Assembly: GCF_014207655.1 (NCBI RefSeq)
Contig: NZ_JACHHJ010000003.1
Coordinates: 1-64,000, forward strand
Direction of reading: 5' to 3'
Source of the DNA: Geomicrobium halophilum
GTDB taxonomy: Bacteria; Bacillota; Bacilli; Bacillales; Marinococcaceae
Length of the DNA: 64,000 bases
Positions 7,461 to 15,757 of the stretch are shown one piece after another (the first letter of the stretch is position 1; every line of letters starts with the position of its first letter). The translations under genes were made by a program, and so were the position numbers. A model generated the notes under the pieces. It did not search any database, was not told where the DNA came from, and worked only from the letters and a program-made list of their open reading frames with translations.

Positions 7461-9074
7461 TCACCTTTCATTGCTATTTACTTCATCTCGCAATGCTTTA
7501 CGTAAAATCTTACCCACATTCGTTTTAGGAAGCTCGTTACGAAACTCAATCACACGTGGTACTTTATAAGCCGCCATGTGCGCACGACAATATTCAATGA
7601 TTGCTTCTTCTTGAACGCGTTCTCCCTCTTTCAAAACGAGGATCGCTTTCACGTTTTCCCCACGGTAAGCGTCCGGAATACCAATCGCTACGGCTTCTTG
7701 AATGGAAGGGTGTTCATACAATACTTCTTCAACATCACGAGGATAAACATTTTGCCCGCTGGCGATGATCATATCTTTCTTGCGGTCCACAATATAGAGG
7801 TAACCGTCCTCATCCATTCGACCGATATCACCCGTATAGAGCCAGCCATCACGTAGTGTGTGTGCCGTTTCCTCAGGCATCTCCCAATACCCTTTCATCA
7901 CTTGTGGCCCGCGAATAATCACTTCTCCAACTTCCCCGGCAGGCATTTCTGTAATCCCTGTACCCAGGTCGACGATTTTATAGTCCGTGCCCGGCAGGCC
8001 AATCCCAACGCTTCCAGGTTTTATCCCTGCAAATGGCGGGTTGCAATGGGTCGTTGGAGAGGATTCAGATAGGCCATATCCTTCTAAAATCTTCGAACCC
8101 GTTTTATTTTCAAACGAACGCATCAATTCCACCGGCATAGGAGCACTACCGCTATTACAGATATTGATGCTGCTAAGGTCATACTCTGATGCCCGCGGAT
8201 GACTGTTAAGCGCTACATAAATCGTCGGCACAGCAGGAAATGTCGTCGGCCGTTCGTCCTTAATTGTTGTCATCACTTCTTCGAGATCAAACCGCGGGAG
8301 GATAACCATTTCCCCGCCTGTATGAAGCGTGAGATTCATGCAAGATGTCATTCCCATCACATGAAAGAGTGGAATAACCACTAACGCCTTATCTTTTCCA
8401 TATTCGAATTCATTTTGAAAAAATTGTTCCGTTTGGATGACATTTGCAACTAAGTTCCGATGGGTAAGCATTGCTCCTTTGGAGCGTCCAGTAGTACCAC
8501 CTGTGTATTGGAGCACTGCTACATCTTCAGATTCAATCAAAACTGGATCAGGGGTATCCATCCCTCGCTCAAGAAATGTCTCAAATGTAGGGTCCGGAAT
8601 GGAAGGATACTGGTTCTCAAAACGAACAACGACGGTGGATCGCAAAGGTGTTTTCTCTTTGATGTTTTTCACATGTTCATAGAAACGATCCAAAGTAATG
8701 ATCGTTTCTGCTCCTGAATTATTTAAAAAGTATTTCATTTCTCCTTCCACACTCATGGGATTGATTTGCGTCACGATGGCTCCTGCTTTTAGAATTCCAT
8801 AGTAGGCGATCACATAATGGGGACAATTGGGGAGCATAATCGCCACCCGATCCCCCTTTTTCACCCCTGAAGATTGCAGGCTTGAGGCAAAACGATTCAC
8901 TCTTGCTAACAGTTCTTGATACGTGATTTTCGCTCCGTAAAAGGAAATCGCGTCATTTTTTGGATATGTCTCAACACTTTGTTCTAACATTTCATTAAGG
9001 GTATGATCTGGGATGTCTACATTTTCAGAAAGAAAATCTGGGTAATGCTGAAGCCACGTTTTTTCAGCCGACAT
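7461..9074 (-). CDS. Long-chain-type acyl-CoA synthetase (AMP-forming ligase)
   Basis: A 537-residue adenylate-forming ligase that activates a carboxylic acid to its CoA thioester. Motifs in order are the P-loop-like YTGGTTGRSKGAM near 180, the A5 region GYGLSESSPTTHCNPP near 330, the hinge-side YTGDIGRMDEDGYLYIVDRKKDMI near 420, and the catalytic Lys in LPKTNVGKILRKALR near the end. Start ATG 9074 has TAGGAGGGG upstream. A longer in-frame start at 9134 would run through a short copy of the dispersed repeat (9096-9133) and is rejected. The gene lies between the SDR and TetR genes of the operon and probably supplies the acyl-CoA. Confidence 0.93.
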   Translation of the reverse strand: MSAEKTWLQHYPDFLSENVDIPDHTLNEMLEQSVETYPKNDAISFYGAKITYQELLARVNRFASSLQSSGVKKGDRVAIMLPNCPHYVIAYYGILKAGAIVTQINPMSVEGEMKYFLNNSGAETIITLDRFYEHVKNIKEKTPLRSTVVVRFENQYPSIPDPTFETFLERGMDTPDPVLIESEDVAVLQYTGGTTGRSKGAMLTHRNLVANVIQTEQFFQNEFEYGKDKALVVIPLFHVMGMTSCMNLTLHTGGEMVILPRFDLEEVMTTIKDERPTTFPAVPTIYVALNSHPRASEYDLSSINICNSGSAPMPVELMRSFENKTGSKILEGYGLSESSPTTHCNPPFAGIKPGSVGIGLPGTDYKIVDLGTGITEMPAGEVGEVIIRGPQVMKGYWEMPEETAHTLRDGWLYTGDIGRMDEDGYLYIVDRKKDMIIASGQNVYPRDVEEVLYEHPSIQEAVAIGIPDAYRGENVKAILVLKEGERVQEEAIIEYCRAHMAAYKVPRVIEFRNELPKTNVGKILRKALRDEVNSNER

Positions 9075-9095
9075 CTGAACCCCTCCTATAAGAAC

Positions 9096-9133
9096 ATGTT
9101 TAAAAAGTCCGGAAAAAATAACCGTCTTGAACA
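9096..9133 (-). repeat. Minimal copy of the GTTCAAAAAG dispersed repeat
   Basis: Read on the minus strand, GTGTTCAAG is followed by ACGGTTATTTTTTCCGGACTT and ends CTTTTTAAACA. This is both ends of the repeat family with the middle lost. It sits inside the operon between the SDR stop (9138) and the ligase Shine-Dalgarno sequence, so it would be transcribed as an intercistronic spacer. Confidence 0.65.
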
Positions 9134-9137
9134 CGCA

Positions 9138-9914
9138 CTATAATAAATGTGATCCTCCATCAACGACAACGACATCACCAGTTACATAATTAGACGCTTT
9201 TGATGCGAGGAAAAGTGCTGCTCCCTTCAAGTCTTCATCCCCGCCAAAACGGCCGAGCGGTGTTTGGGAAAGAATCGCATCACCGCCTTCTTCCATCACA
9301 ACTTTCGACATTTTGGTTGGAAAAAAGCCAGGAGCAATGGCGTTGACGTTAATATTATAGCGTCCCCATTTCACAGCCAGATCTTTAGTGAAGCTGACCA
9401 CAGCCCCTTTACTGGTATTATAAGGAATCGTGTCCATCACTTCCGGCATCGAGCTTTTGAGAGCTGCAACGGAGGCAATATTAACGATCCGACCTCCACC
9501 CTGTTCAATCATGACTTTCCCAACGGCCTGACTCATGAGAAAGGTACCGGTAATGTTGACGTTAATCACTTTTTCCCAAGCTTCCAGTGGAATTTCGGCC
9601 GCAGGTGCCCCCCACGTCGCCCCACTGTTATTGACGAGAATATCGATCGAACCAAACGTCTCCCGGGTGTTTTCGATAACGTTATTAACGTCTCCGGGGT
9701 CGGTAATGTTACATTTCAATGCCAGTGTCTCCACGCCGTATTTTTCTTCTAGTTGTTTTGTAACTTCTTCACAGCCTTCGATTTTACGTGAACAAAGTAC
9801 AATATTTGCTCCAACTTCAGCATAGGTTTCCGCAATTTGTGCGCCAAGTCCTCTCCCGCCGCCTGTGACAATCGCTGTCTTTCCTTTAATATCAAATAGA
9901 TCCAATACACCCAT
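9138..9914 (-). CDS. Short-chain dehydrogenase/reductase (ligase-linked)
   Basis: A 258-residue SDR with TGGGRGLG at residues 17-24 binding the nucleotide, NNSGA at about 93-97, catalytic Ser in NIASVAA, YNTSK, and a VDGGSHL tail. Start ATG 9914 has AAGGAGGCATC upstream. It is the second gene of the operon, 13 bases after the acyl-CoA dehydrogenase. In levulinate-type clusters an SDR converts the 4-oxoacyl-CoA to the 4-hydroxyacyl-CoA, which would fit here next to the kinase and dehydrogenase, but a 3-hydroxyacyl role cannot be excluded. Confidence 0.9.
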   Translation of the reverse strand: MGVLDLFDIKGKTAIVTGGGRGLGAQIAETYAEVGANIVLCSRKIEGCEEVTKQLEEKYGVETLALKCNITDPGDVNNVIENTRETFGSIDILVNNSGATWGAPAAEIPLEAWEKVINVNITGTFLMSQAVGKVMIEQGGGRIVNIASVAALKSSMPEVMDTIPYNTSKGAVVSFTKDLAVKWGRYNINVNAIAPGFFPTKMSKVVMEEGGDAILSQTPLGRFGGDEDLKGAALFLASKASNYVTGDVVVVDGGSHLL

Positions 9915-9926
9915 GTTGATGCCTCC

Positions 9927-11159
9927 TTATTTCATAACAGAATTCTCTGATTCTTGGTGCTTTCTCAACTCCAATTTTGCGATTTGTGCCCGATGCACCT
10001 CATCTGGCCCATCAGCTAGCCGCAAGGTTCGTGCATTGGCCCATTGGGCAGCCAATGGAAAATCATTGGCAACACCTGCCCCGCCAAACGCTTGGATAGC
10101 CCGATCGATCACCCGAAGCGCCATAGATGGAGCCACCACCTTGATCATGGCAATTTCCGATTTGGCTTCCTTATTCCCGACGGTATCCATCATATAAGCT
10201 GCCTTCATGGTAAGCAGACGTGCCTGATCAATATCGATCCGTGAATCAGCAATCCACTCACCAACAACCCCTTGTCGAGCGACCAGTTTTCCAAAGGTTT
10301 CACGGGTTTGTACGCGCTTACACATTTCTTCAAGCGCACGTTCTGCGGCACCAATCAAGCGCATGCAATGGTGAATACGTCCTGGACCTAAACGACCTTG
10401 TGCGATTGTAAACCCTTTCCCTTCACCCAGAAGCATGTTCTCTTTTGGCACTCGTACATTTTCGAACGTAATTTCCGCATGACCATGGGGAGCATGATCG
10501 TATCCAAACACAGGAAGCATCCGTTCAATCTTCACTCCTGGTGTATTCAGTGGGACAAGAATCATCGCTTGTTGTTCATGACGATGAGCATCAGGGTCTG
10601 TCTTCCCCATGACAATAGCGACTTCACAACGCGGATCCCCTGCGCCAGAAGACCACCATTTATGGCCATTAATCAAGTATTCATCACCATCACGCTCAAT
10701 TCTGGCTTGTATGTTCGTCGCGTCTGAAGAGGCTACATCTGGTTCTGTCATCGAAAAACATGAACGGATTTCACCTTCAAGCAGCGGTTTTAACCATTGT
10801 TCCTTCTGCTCTTCTGTCCCGTACCGAACGAGCACTTCCATATTGCCGGTATCCGGTGCACTGCAATTAAACACTTCGGGGGCAATCAACGAGCGTCCCA
10901 TAATCTCACAAAGCGGTGCGTACTCAACATTCGTTAATCCTGCTCCATAATGACTATCTGGTAAAAATAAATTCCACAGTCCTTCTTCCTTCGCTTTCGC
11001 TTTCAACTCTTCCATAATCGGAGGAACTCCGCTCCAACGGGACCCTTGTTCGTTCAATTGTTCTTCGTAAAGCTTTTCATTGGGGTAGATATGCTCTTCC
11101 ATAAATCGATGAAGCTGCGCCTGCAATTGTTGAACCTTTTCGGAATAAGCAAATTCCAT
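9927..11159 (-). CDS. ACAD10/11-type acyl-CoA dehydrogenase
   Basis: A 410-residue acyl-CoA dehydrogenase-fold flavoprotein. Segments typical of the ACAD10/11 dehydrogenase half are clear: [62 protein letters not shown], and [11 protein letters not shown] near the end. In this subgroup the protein helps turn a 4-phosphoacyl-CoA (made by the partner APH kinase) into an enoyl-CoA. ATG 11159 is preferred, with AAGGAG about 12 bases upstream; a TTG four codons earlier abuts that site. It is the first gene of the operon. Membership of the subgroup comes from recalled similarity and is strong; the reaction here is inferred. Confidence 0.92.
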   Translation of the reverse strand: MEFAYSEKVQQLQAQLHRFMEEHIYPNEKLYEEQLNEQGSRWSGVPPIMEELKAKAKEEGLWNLFLPDSHYGAGLTNVEYAPLCEIMGRSLIAPEVFNCSAPDTGNMEVLVRYGTEEQKEQWLKPLLEGEIRSCFSMTEPDVASSDATNIQARIERDGDEYLINGHKWWSSGAGDPRCEVAIVMGKTDPDAHRHEQQAMILVPLNTPGVKIERMLPVFGYDHAPHGHAEITFENVRVPKENMLLGEGKGFTIAQGRLGPGRIHHCMRLIGAAERALEEMCKRVQTRETFGKLVARQGVVGEWIADSRIDIDQARLLTMKAAYMMDTVGNKEAKSEIAMIKVVAPSMALRVIDRAIQAFGGAGVANDFPLAAQWANARTLRLADGPDEVHRAQIAKLELRKHQESENSVMK

Positions 11160-11188
11160 CTTTACTTCCAACTCCTTTTTGGGTGCTA

Positions 11189-11234
11189 ACCGGTCGGTAT
11201 GTCAATTGTATAATACAAGGTTAGAAATATTCAA
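11189..11234 (-). promoter_or_regulatory. Operon promoter with a palindromic TetR-type operator
   Basis: Upstream of the acyl-CoA dehydrogenase the minus strand carries TTGAAT (11234-11229), a 16-base spacer and TATACA (11212-11207). Just downstream is the inverted repeat ACCG-AC-CGGT (11198-11189), where a repressor would cover the transcription start. The palindrome is a direct observation. Assigning it to the TetR protein encoded in the operon is inference. Confidence 0.5.
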
Positions 11235-11272
11235 TAAATAAATATTTTTTACAAATCCTCTAGAAAATAGAC

Positions 11273-11300
11273 AAAGAGGCAGCCTTATTGCTGCCTCTTT
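11273..11300 (-). terminator. Hairpin after the catalase gene
   Basis: A perfect 11-bp stem, AAAGAGGCAGC and GCTGCCTCTTT, with a six-base loop, lies 12 bases after the catalase stop. The following tract on the minus strand is TGTCTATTTT, a weak U run. Confidence 0.7.
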
Positions 11301-11311
11301 CTGTGGACACT

Positions 11312-12799
11312 TTATTTAACTACACTCGTATCAATTTTACTCACAGGAATATCTAGGGCTTTCGCTACCCCTTCACCATAGGCTGGATCAGCTCTATAGC
11401 AGTTATTAATGTGCCTAAGTTGGATGTGTTCCGGTGCTGGCCCAATGTCACGAGCTGTATTCGCAAACAGGCGCTCTTTTTGCTCGTCGTTCATTAAATT
11501 GAATAGACGGCCTGGCTGTTCATAGTATAGATCATCATCTTCTCTAAAATTATGAGCGTAGGCATCGCCGTTAATCTCCAACTCTGGTTCCTTGTGTTCT
11601 GGCTGTTCTTGCCACTCACCATAGCTATTCGGCTCATAGTGAAGTTTAGATCCATAGTTCCCGTCAACTCTCATGGCTCCATCGCGATGAAAGCTGTGAA
11701 CAGGACATTTAGACGCATTTACTGGAATTTGATGATGGTTAACACCTAGGCGGTATCGTTGGGCATCCCCATAAGAGAATAATCTTCCCTGAAGCATTTT
11801 GTCAGGAGAAAAACTAATACCTGGCACAATATTGGTAGGAGCAAATGCCGCTTGTTCCACCTCTGCAAAATAGTTTTCAGGATTACGATTGAGCACAAAT
11901 TCTCCAACTGGAATCAGTGGGAAGTCGCCTTTATACCATACTTTCGTAAGGTCAAACGGATTGTAACGCATATTTTTCGCTTCTTCTTCCGTCATAACCT
12001 GAATGTACATTTTCCATTTCGGATAGTCACCATTGTCGATACTTTCAAGTAAATCTTTTTGATGACTTTCGCGGTCTTCACCAGCAACGTCTTCCGCTTC
12101 CTGGTCAGTAAGGTTTTCAATGCCTTGTTGACTCTTGAAATGGAATTTAACCCATACACGCTCATTCTTATCATTAATCATGCTATAAGTATGGCTTCCA
12201 AATCCATGCATGTGACGGTACGTCTTAGGAATTCCGCGCTCACTCATAACAATAGTTACCTGATGCAGGGCTTCAGGCAAGGAGCTCCAGAAATCCCATT
12301 TATTATGTGCACTACGCATATTCGTACGCGGGTCACGCTTTACAGCATGGTTGAGATCCGGAAATTTCATTGGATCTCTAAAGAAGAATACAGGCGTGTT
12401 GTTTCCAACAAGATCCCAGTTGCCTTCATCAGTATAAAATTTCATCGCAAATCCACGAATATCCCGCTCAGCATCTGCGGCGCCGCGCTCACCAGCAACG
12501 GTAGAGAATCGAAGGAACATATCCGTTTGTTTACCAATCTCTGAAAAAATACTAGCTTTTGTGTATTGTGTAATGTCATGCGTTACGGTAAACGTACCAT
12601 ATGCAGCAGAGCCTTTCGCATGCATCCGCCGCTCAGGAATAACCTCTCGATCAAAGTTGGCCATTTTCTCAAGAAACCAAAAGTCTTGCATAAGCATCGG
12701 TCCTCTTGGGCCTGCGGTCTGTGCATTTTGATTATCAGGTACCGGATTGCCAAAAGCAGTGGTCAGTTTTCTCTTCCCGTTGTTTTGATTCTCACTCAT
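11312..12799 (-). CDS. katA: Monofunctional heme catalase KatA
   Basis: A 495-residue small-subunit catalase that dismutates H2O2. The distal His is in [13 protein letters not shown], the distal Asn in [10 protein letters not shown], and the proximal heme Tyr in [14 protein letters not shown]. Start ATG 12799 has GGGGGTG upstream. The protein is acidic, like the others here. A PerR-like box overlapping its promoter suggests peroxide induction, as for katA of B. subtilis. It is transcribed alone and ends in a hairpin. The subtype (KatA versus KatX) rests on general resemblance. Confidence 0.96.
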   Translation of the reverse strand: MSENQNNGKRKLTTAFGNPVPDNQNAQTAGPRGPMLMQDFWFLEKMANFDREVIPERRMHAKGSAAYGTFTVTHDITQYTKASIFSEIGKQTDMFLRFSTVAGERGAADAERDIRGFAMKFYTDEGNWDLVGNNTPVFFFRDPMKFPDLNHAVKRDPRTNMRSAHNKWDFWSSLPEALHQVTIVMSERGIPKTYRHMHGFGSHTYSMINDKNERVWVKFHFKSQQGIENLTDQEAEDVAGEDRESHQKDLLESIDNGDYPKWKMYIQVMTEEEAKNMRYNPFDLTKVWYKGDFPLIPVGEFVLNRNPENYFAEVEQAAFAPTNIVPGISFSPDKMLQGRLFSYGDAQRYRLGVNHHQIPVNASKCPVHSFHRDGAMRVDGNYGSKLHYEPNSYGEWQEQPEHKEPELEINGDAYAHNFREDDDLYYEQPGRLFNLMNDEQKERLFANTARDIGPAPEHIQLRHINNCYRADPAYGEGVAKALDIPVSKIDTSVVK

Positions 12800-12833
12800 G
12801 AATCATGCACCCCCTGTAATGTTTGAAGACATT

Positions 12834-12872
12834 TTACAATTATTATTATATCATAATGATTTTAATTAACAA
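12834..12872 (-). promoter_or_regulatory. Catalase promoter with PerR-like box
   Basis: On the minus strand TTGTTA (12872-12867), 16 bases and TATAAT (12850-12845) form a good sigma-A promoter. The sequence TTACAATTATTATTA at 12834-12848 matches the PerR/Per-box consensus TTATAATNATTATAA at 13 of the 15 positions (counting N as free) and overlaps the -10 region. Confidence 0.65.
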
Positions 12873-13082
12873 GAGAAGTGCTCGTATGAAGTTACAAATA
12901 CACACTTTCTCGCAAGAATAGGGGGAAAAATCAAAAAATAAACTGGATATAGGTAGATACCCTATAAGACGTGTTCTGATTAATGCTTATCTTTTTCTAT
13001 ATAAATTGTCATAATCGAACTCCACATTAAAAGTGTGGTAGTGTTATGATAGTAACAAACAAAGTGTAGAGGTGAAAAGCAA

Positions 13083-13769
13083 TTGGCACAAAAACAAAGA
13101 AAAACTACCAATAAAGCACCAATGAAAGTGCTTGTTCTCATTACACTTGCACTTGTCATTGTCATGGGGGCGCTCTTATTCGTTGTGAACAGCGGGGGAA
13201 GTACAACCACGCTTGAAGATGCTCCTCCTATCGAGGACGTTCCAACTGCAGGAGACGAAGCCGCACCTGTTTCGATTGTTGAATTCGGCGATTATAAATG
13301 TCCAGCGTGTTTAAGTTGGGACCATGAAATCGTACCACAGCTTTACAATGACTATGTGGACAATGGAGAGGCCTCCCTTTCTTTTTATAATTATATAGGT
13401 TTTGGCGAAGAATCCTTGCAAGCATCACTAGCCGCACAGACCGTTTATGAAGAGGCGCCCGATCAATACTGGAATTTCCACCATGCCCTTTTTCAACAAA
13501 CAGGGCAGCATGAGTCACAAGTTACCGTTGACCTCTTATTAGACGTAGCAGAAGAGCATGCACCAGCTGTCGATCAAGATGAACTTGAAACGGCGATTGT
13601 TAACGAAGAAGCACTTTCACAACTTGAACATGATCATTCTGTCATTGAGGAATTCAATGTTCAGGCCACTCCTACAATCATGGTTAATGATCAACTTATT
13701 GACGACCCTTTTGACTACGACGAGATTCAGGAAGTGATTGATGAGGAATTGGCGGCTGCCGAGTCATGA
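13083..13769 (+). CDS. bdbD: BdbD thiol-disulfide oxidoreductase (DsbA-like)
   Basis: A 228-residue membrane-anchored extracytoplasmic thioredoxin-fold oxidase. An N-terminal TM helix (about residues 15-35) is followed by an acidic linker. The active site is CPAC in GDYKCPACLSW, and the cis-Pro loop is ATPTIMVN near 195. It inserts disulfides into exported proteins together with BdbC. TTG 13083 is the start, with AGAGGTG eight bases upstream. The stop overlaps the bdbC start (ATGA), so the pair is translationally coupled. The Glu/Asp-rich mature part fits a salt-adapted exported protein. Confidence 0.93.
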   Translation: MAQKQRKTTNKAPMKVLVLITLALVIVMGALLFVVNSGGSTTTLEDAPPIEDVPTAGDEAAPVSIVEFGDYKCPACLSWDHEIVPQLYNDYVDNGEASLSFYNYIGFGEESLQASLAAQTVYEEAPDQYWNFHHALFQQTGQHESQVTVDLLLDVAEEHAPAVDQDELETAIVNEEALSQLEHDHSVIEEFNVQATPTIMVNDQLIDDPFDYDEIQEVIDEELAAAES

Positions 13770-14179
13770 AACGGCAGAGCCTTTTTCTCTATACTGCCTG
13801 GCTCCTCTCATTAATAGCCACAGTGGGCAGTTTGTATTTCAGTGAAATTGAAGAGTTTATTCCCTGTGAAATGTGCTGGTATCAGCGAATGGCTATGTAC
13901 CCGCTTGTTCTGATTCTAGGGATCGCGACCTTCCGATCTGATTTCAGCATTCGCATTTATGCTCTTCCATTTTCAATTATCGGTGCCCTCATTGCCGCGC
14001 TACATTATGCTGAACAGAAAATCCCCGGTTTCGGAGGTGCTACAGCTTGTGCATCCGGCGTGCCATGCAGCGCGGAATACATTAATTTCCTGGGCTTTAT
14101 CACCATCCCTTTTTTAGCACTTGTAGCATTCGTACTCATTACCCTGTGCTTATGTTTCACTGGGAAAAATCGTAACTAA
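13766..14179 (+). CDS. bdbC: BdbC disulfide oxidoreductase (DsbB-like)
   Basis: A 137-residue four-helix membrane protein that re-oxidises BdbD and passes electrons to quinone. The first redox pair is CEMC in IPCEMCWYQR and the second is CASGVPC in the outer loop. The length is usual for the family. It overlaps bdbD by four bases. No clear terminator follows before the VanY-type gene. Confidence 0.94.
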   Translation: MKRQSLFLYTAWLLSLIATVGSLYFSEIEEFIPCEMCWYQRMAMYPLVLILGIATFRSDFSIRIYALPFSIIGALIAALHYAEQKIPGFGGATACASGVPCSAEYINFLGFITIPFLALVAFVLITLCLCFTGKNRN

Positions 14180-14242
14180 AAGGAGAGCAAACAGAGCCGG
14201 GTCATTCGAGGAGACTTCTAAGAGTAAAGGCAGGGAAATGCT

Positions 14243-15049
14243 TTGCGATATATAAGAACGATTCTTTTTATCAGTTATCCATTTATTCTCTTAAGCAGTT
14301 GTCAATCGACTGAAAATGATCGACAAGAAACCGTTTCTCAGGAGCCAATCGAGGAAGAAGAAAGGCAAGCAAAGGAAGAAGAGGCATCCACAAATGATTC
14401 CGATTCTTGGGCTTTGGAAGCGGAGAATTTTAATGATATCGAAACGGTAGGAGGGGTAGAAATGATTCAGAACCCCAACAATATCCAGGTGCTCGTCAAT
14501 GATGATTATGCCCTGCCTGATGGATATGAGCCTGATGATCTTGTTGTTCCTGACGTTGCTTTCTCCTTTGACGAAGATGTGGAAAAACGTTACTTAAGAG
14601 AGCCTGCTGCTGATGCATTAGAAGAGTTATTCGCGGCTGCTTCAGAAGATGGGTATGATCTTTTCGCCGTTTCCGGATACCGCTCGTATGAACGACAGGA
14701 TACCATCTTTAGTAATGCTGCTGCCGAGCGCGGCGAAGATACAGCGAATGAAACGATTGCCACCCCCGGGAATAGTGAACATCAAACAGGGTTGGCCATG
14801 GATATTTCCAGCGAAAGCAACAATTTTGAACTAAATACCGCCTTTGCTGATACAGAGGAAGGGCAATGGGTGGAGGATCATGCCCATGAACATGGTTTTA
14901 TTATCCGTTACCCCGAAGATTCGGAGGAAATCACAGGGATTTCGTATGAACCCTGGCACCTCCGTTATGTTGGTGAAGAAATAGCTGCAGTGATCAATGA
15001 TTACGAAATAACCCTTGAGGAATTCTTTGAGAATGCTGAAAAAATATAA
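14243..15049 (+). CDS. VanY-type D-alanyl-D-alanine carboxypeptidase lipoprotein
   Basis: A 268-residue exported peptidase. The N-terminus has a lipoprotein signal with lipobox LLSSC (Cys about residue 19), then a Glu-rich linker. The zinc peptidase domain has GYRSYERQ, SEHQTGLAMDIS (metal His and Asp) and YEPWHLRYVG (catalytic Glu and metal His), all in the M15B order. It trims the terminal D-Ala of peptidoglycan. TTG 14243 is the only start in phase, with AGGCAGGGA upstream; an overlapping ATG runs into a stop at once. The mature part is strongly acidic. Confidence 0.92.
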   Translation: MRYIRTILFISYPFILLSSCQSTENDRQETVSQEPIEEEERQAKEEEASTNDSDSWALEAENFNDIETVGGVEMIQNPNNIQVLVNDDYALPDGYEPDDLVVPDVAFSFDEDVEKRYLREPAADALEELFAAASEDGYDLFAVSGYRSYERQDTIFSNAAAERGEDTANETIATPGNSEHQTGLAMDISSESNNFELNTAFADTEEGQWVEDHAHEHGFIIRYPEDSEEITGISYEPWHLRYVGEEIAAVINDYEITLEEFFENAEKI

Positions 15050-15062
15050 ACACTCCTTGAAC

Positions 15063-15218
15063 TTAAAATAACCAATCAATCACTGCCCAGCCGGCAGCCC
15101 CAATCACGGCTGCAATCAGTGACTCTACAATATGTGTTAAACGAAACTTCTTTTCTTTTGACCAATCAATGATCAGCCATCCAACAAAAATAGCAAAACC
15201 AAACCATATTGCCTGCAT
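15063..15218 (-). CDS. Small membrane protein, unknown function
   Basis: A 51-codon ORF from ATG 15218, preceded by GGGAGAGAGAT. It begins MQAIWFGFAIFVGWLIIDW, has the basic loop SKEKKFR, and then a second helix ESLIAAVIGAAGWAVIDWLF. Two transmembrane segments joined by a positively charged loop predict a hairpin membrane protein. It lies between the VanY-type gene (convergent) and yugN (same strand, upstream). I do not recognise a family. Start context and amphipathic layout make it a plausible gene. Confidence 0.6.
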   Translation of the reverse strand: MQAIWFGFAIFVGWLIIDWSKEKKFRLTHIVESLIAAVIGAAGWAVIDWLF

Positions 15219-15240
15219 ATCTCTCTCCCATTTCATGAAT

Positions 15241-15265
15241 GAAGACCGTGTACCCCACGGTCTTC
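15241..15265 (-). other. Perfect 10-bp hairpin between yugN and the small ORF
   Basis: GAAGACCGTG and CACGGTCTTC flank a five-base loop immediately after the yugN stop. No U run follows on either strand, so it is either a terminator of poor quality or an RNA-processing/stability structure. Confidence 0.5.
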
Positions 15266-15266
15266 A

Positions 15267-15665
15267 TTAGGTTAGTAGTGTTTGCTCCAATTCACGAATG
15301 AGCATGACACCTTCCCGAATATACTGCTGTTCAACATAACCATCCTTTTCTTCCGGAGAAGAAAATTGATTCCACAATGCACTATAAGCCGTAACCCCTT
15401 GGTCAATACCCGTTTCGTAACGATGAGATAATAAAAATGGCGTCCCCAAAACGACCGTAGCATTTCCATTCCCGATCTCTCCAACCGTAGCTGAAAAAGG
15501 AATACGTAAAAATTGATAACCATTATCATCAGCGATTTTGTAATCCATATAGCCATGGTCATATTCCCATCCACCTCCCATATCATAACCAAGAGGCTCC
15601 AATTTTCTTTCTAAATCCTGCACAGACATTTCTAAACCGGTCAATTGTGATTGTAGTTCTAACAT
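15267..15665 (-). CDS. yugN: YugN-like family protein
   Basis: A 132-residue soluble protein resembling B. subtilis YugN: an N-terminal LELQSQLTGLEMSVQDLE segment, a central GGGWEYDHGYMDYKI stretch and a C-terminal Glu-rich helix. The neighbour upstream is pgi, as in B. subtilis, which supports the call. The function of the family is not known. The start at ATG 15665 lacks a strong Shine-Dalgarno sequence. Confidence 0.78.
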   Translation of the reverse strand: MLELQSQLTGLEMSVQDLERKLEPLGYDMGGGWEYDHGYMDYKIADDNGYQFLRIPFSATVGEIGNGNATVVLGTPFLLSHRYETGIDQGVTAYSALWNQFSSPEEKDGYVEQQYIREGVMLIRELEQTLLT

Positions 15666-15757
15666 CGCACCCTGGCCCCCTTTTCCGTTACCATCCCTCG
15701 ATTTTTATAAATCATGCAACTCAGAGATAGCAGTTTTAACCAGTGGGCCCATGTTAT

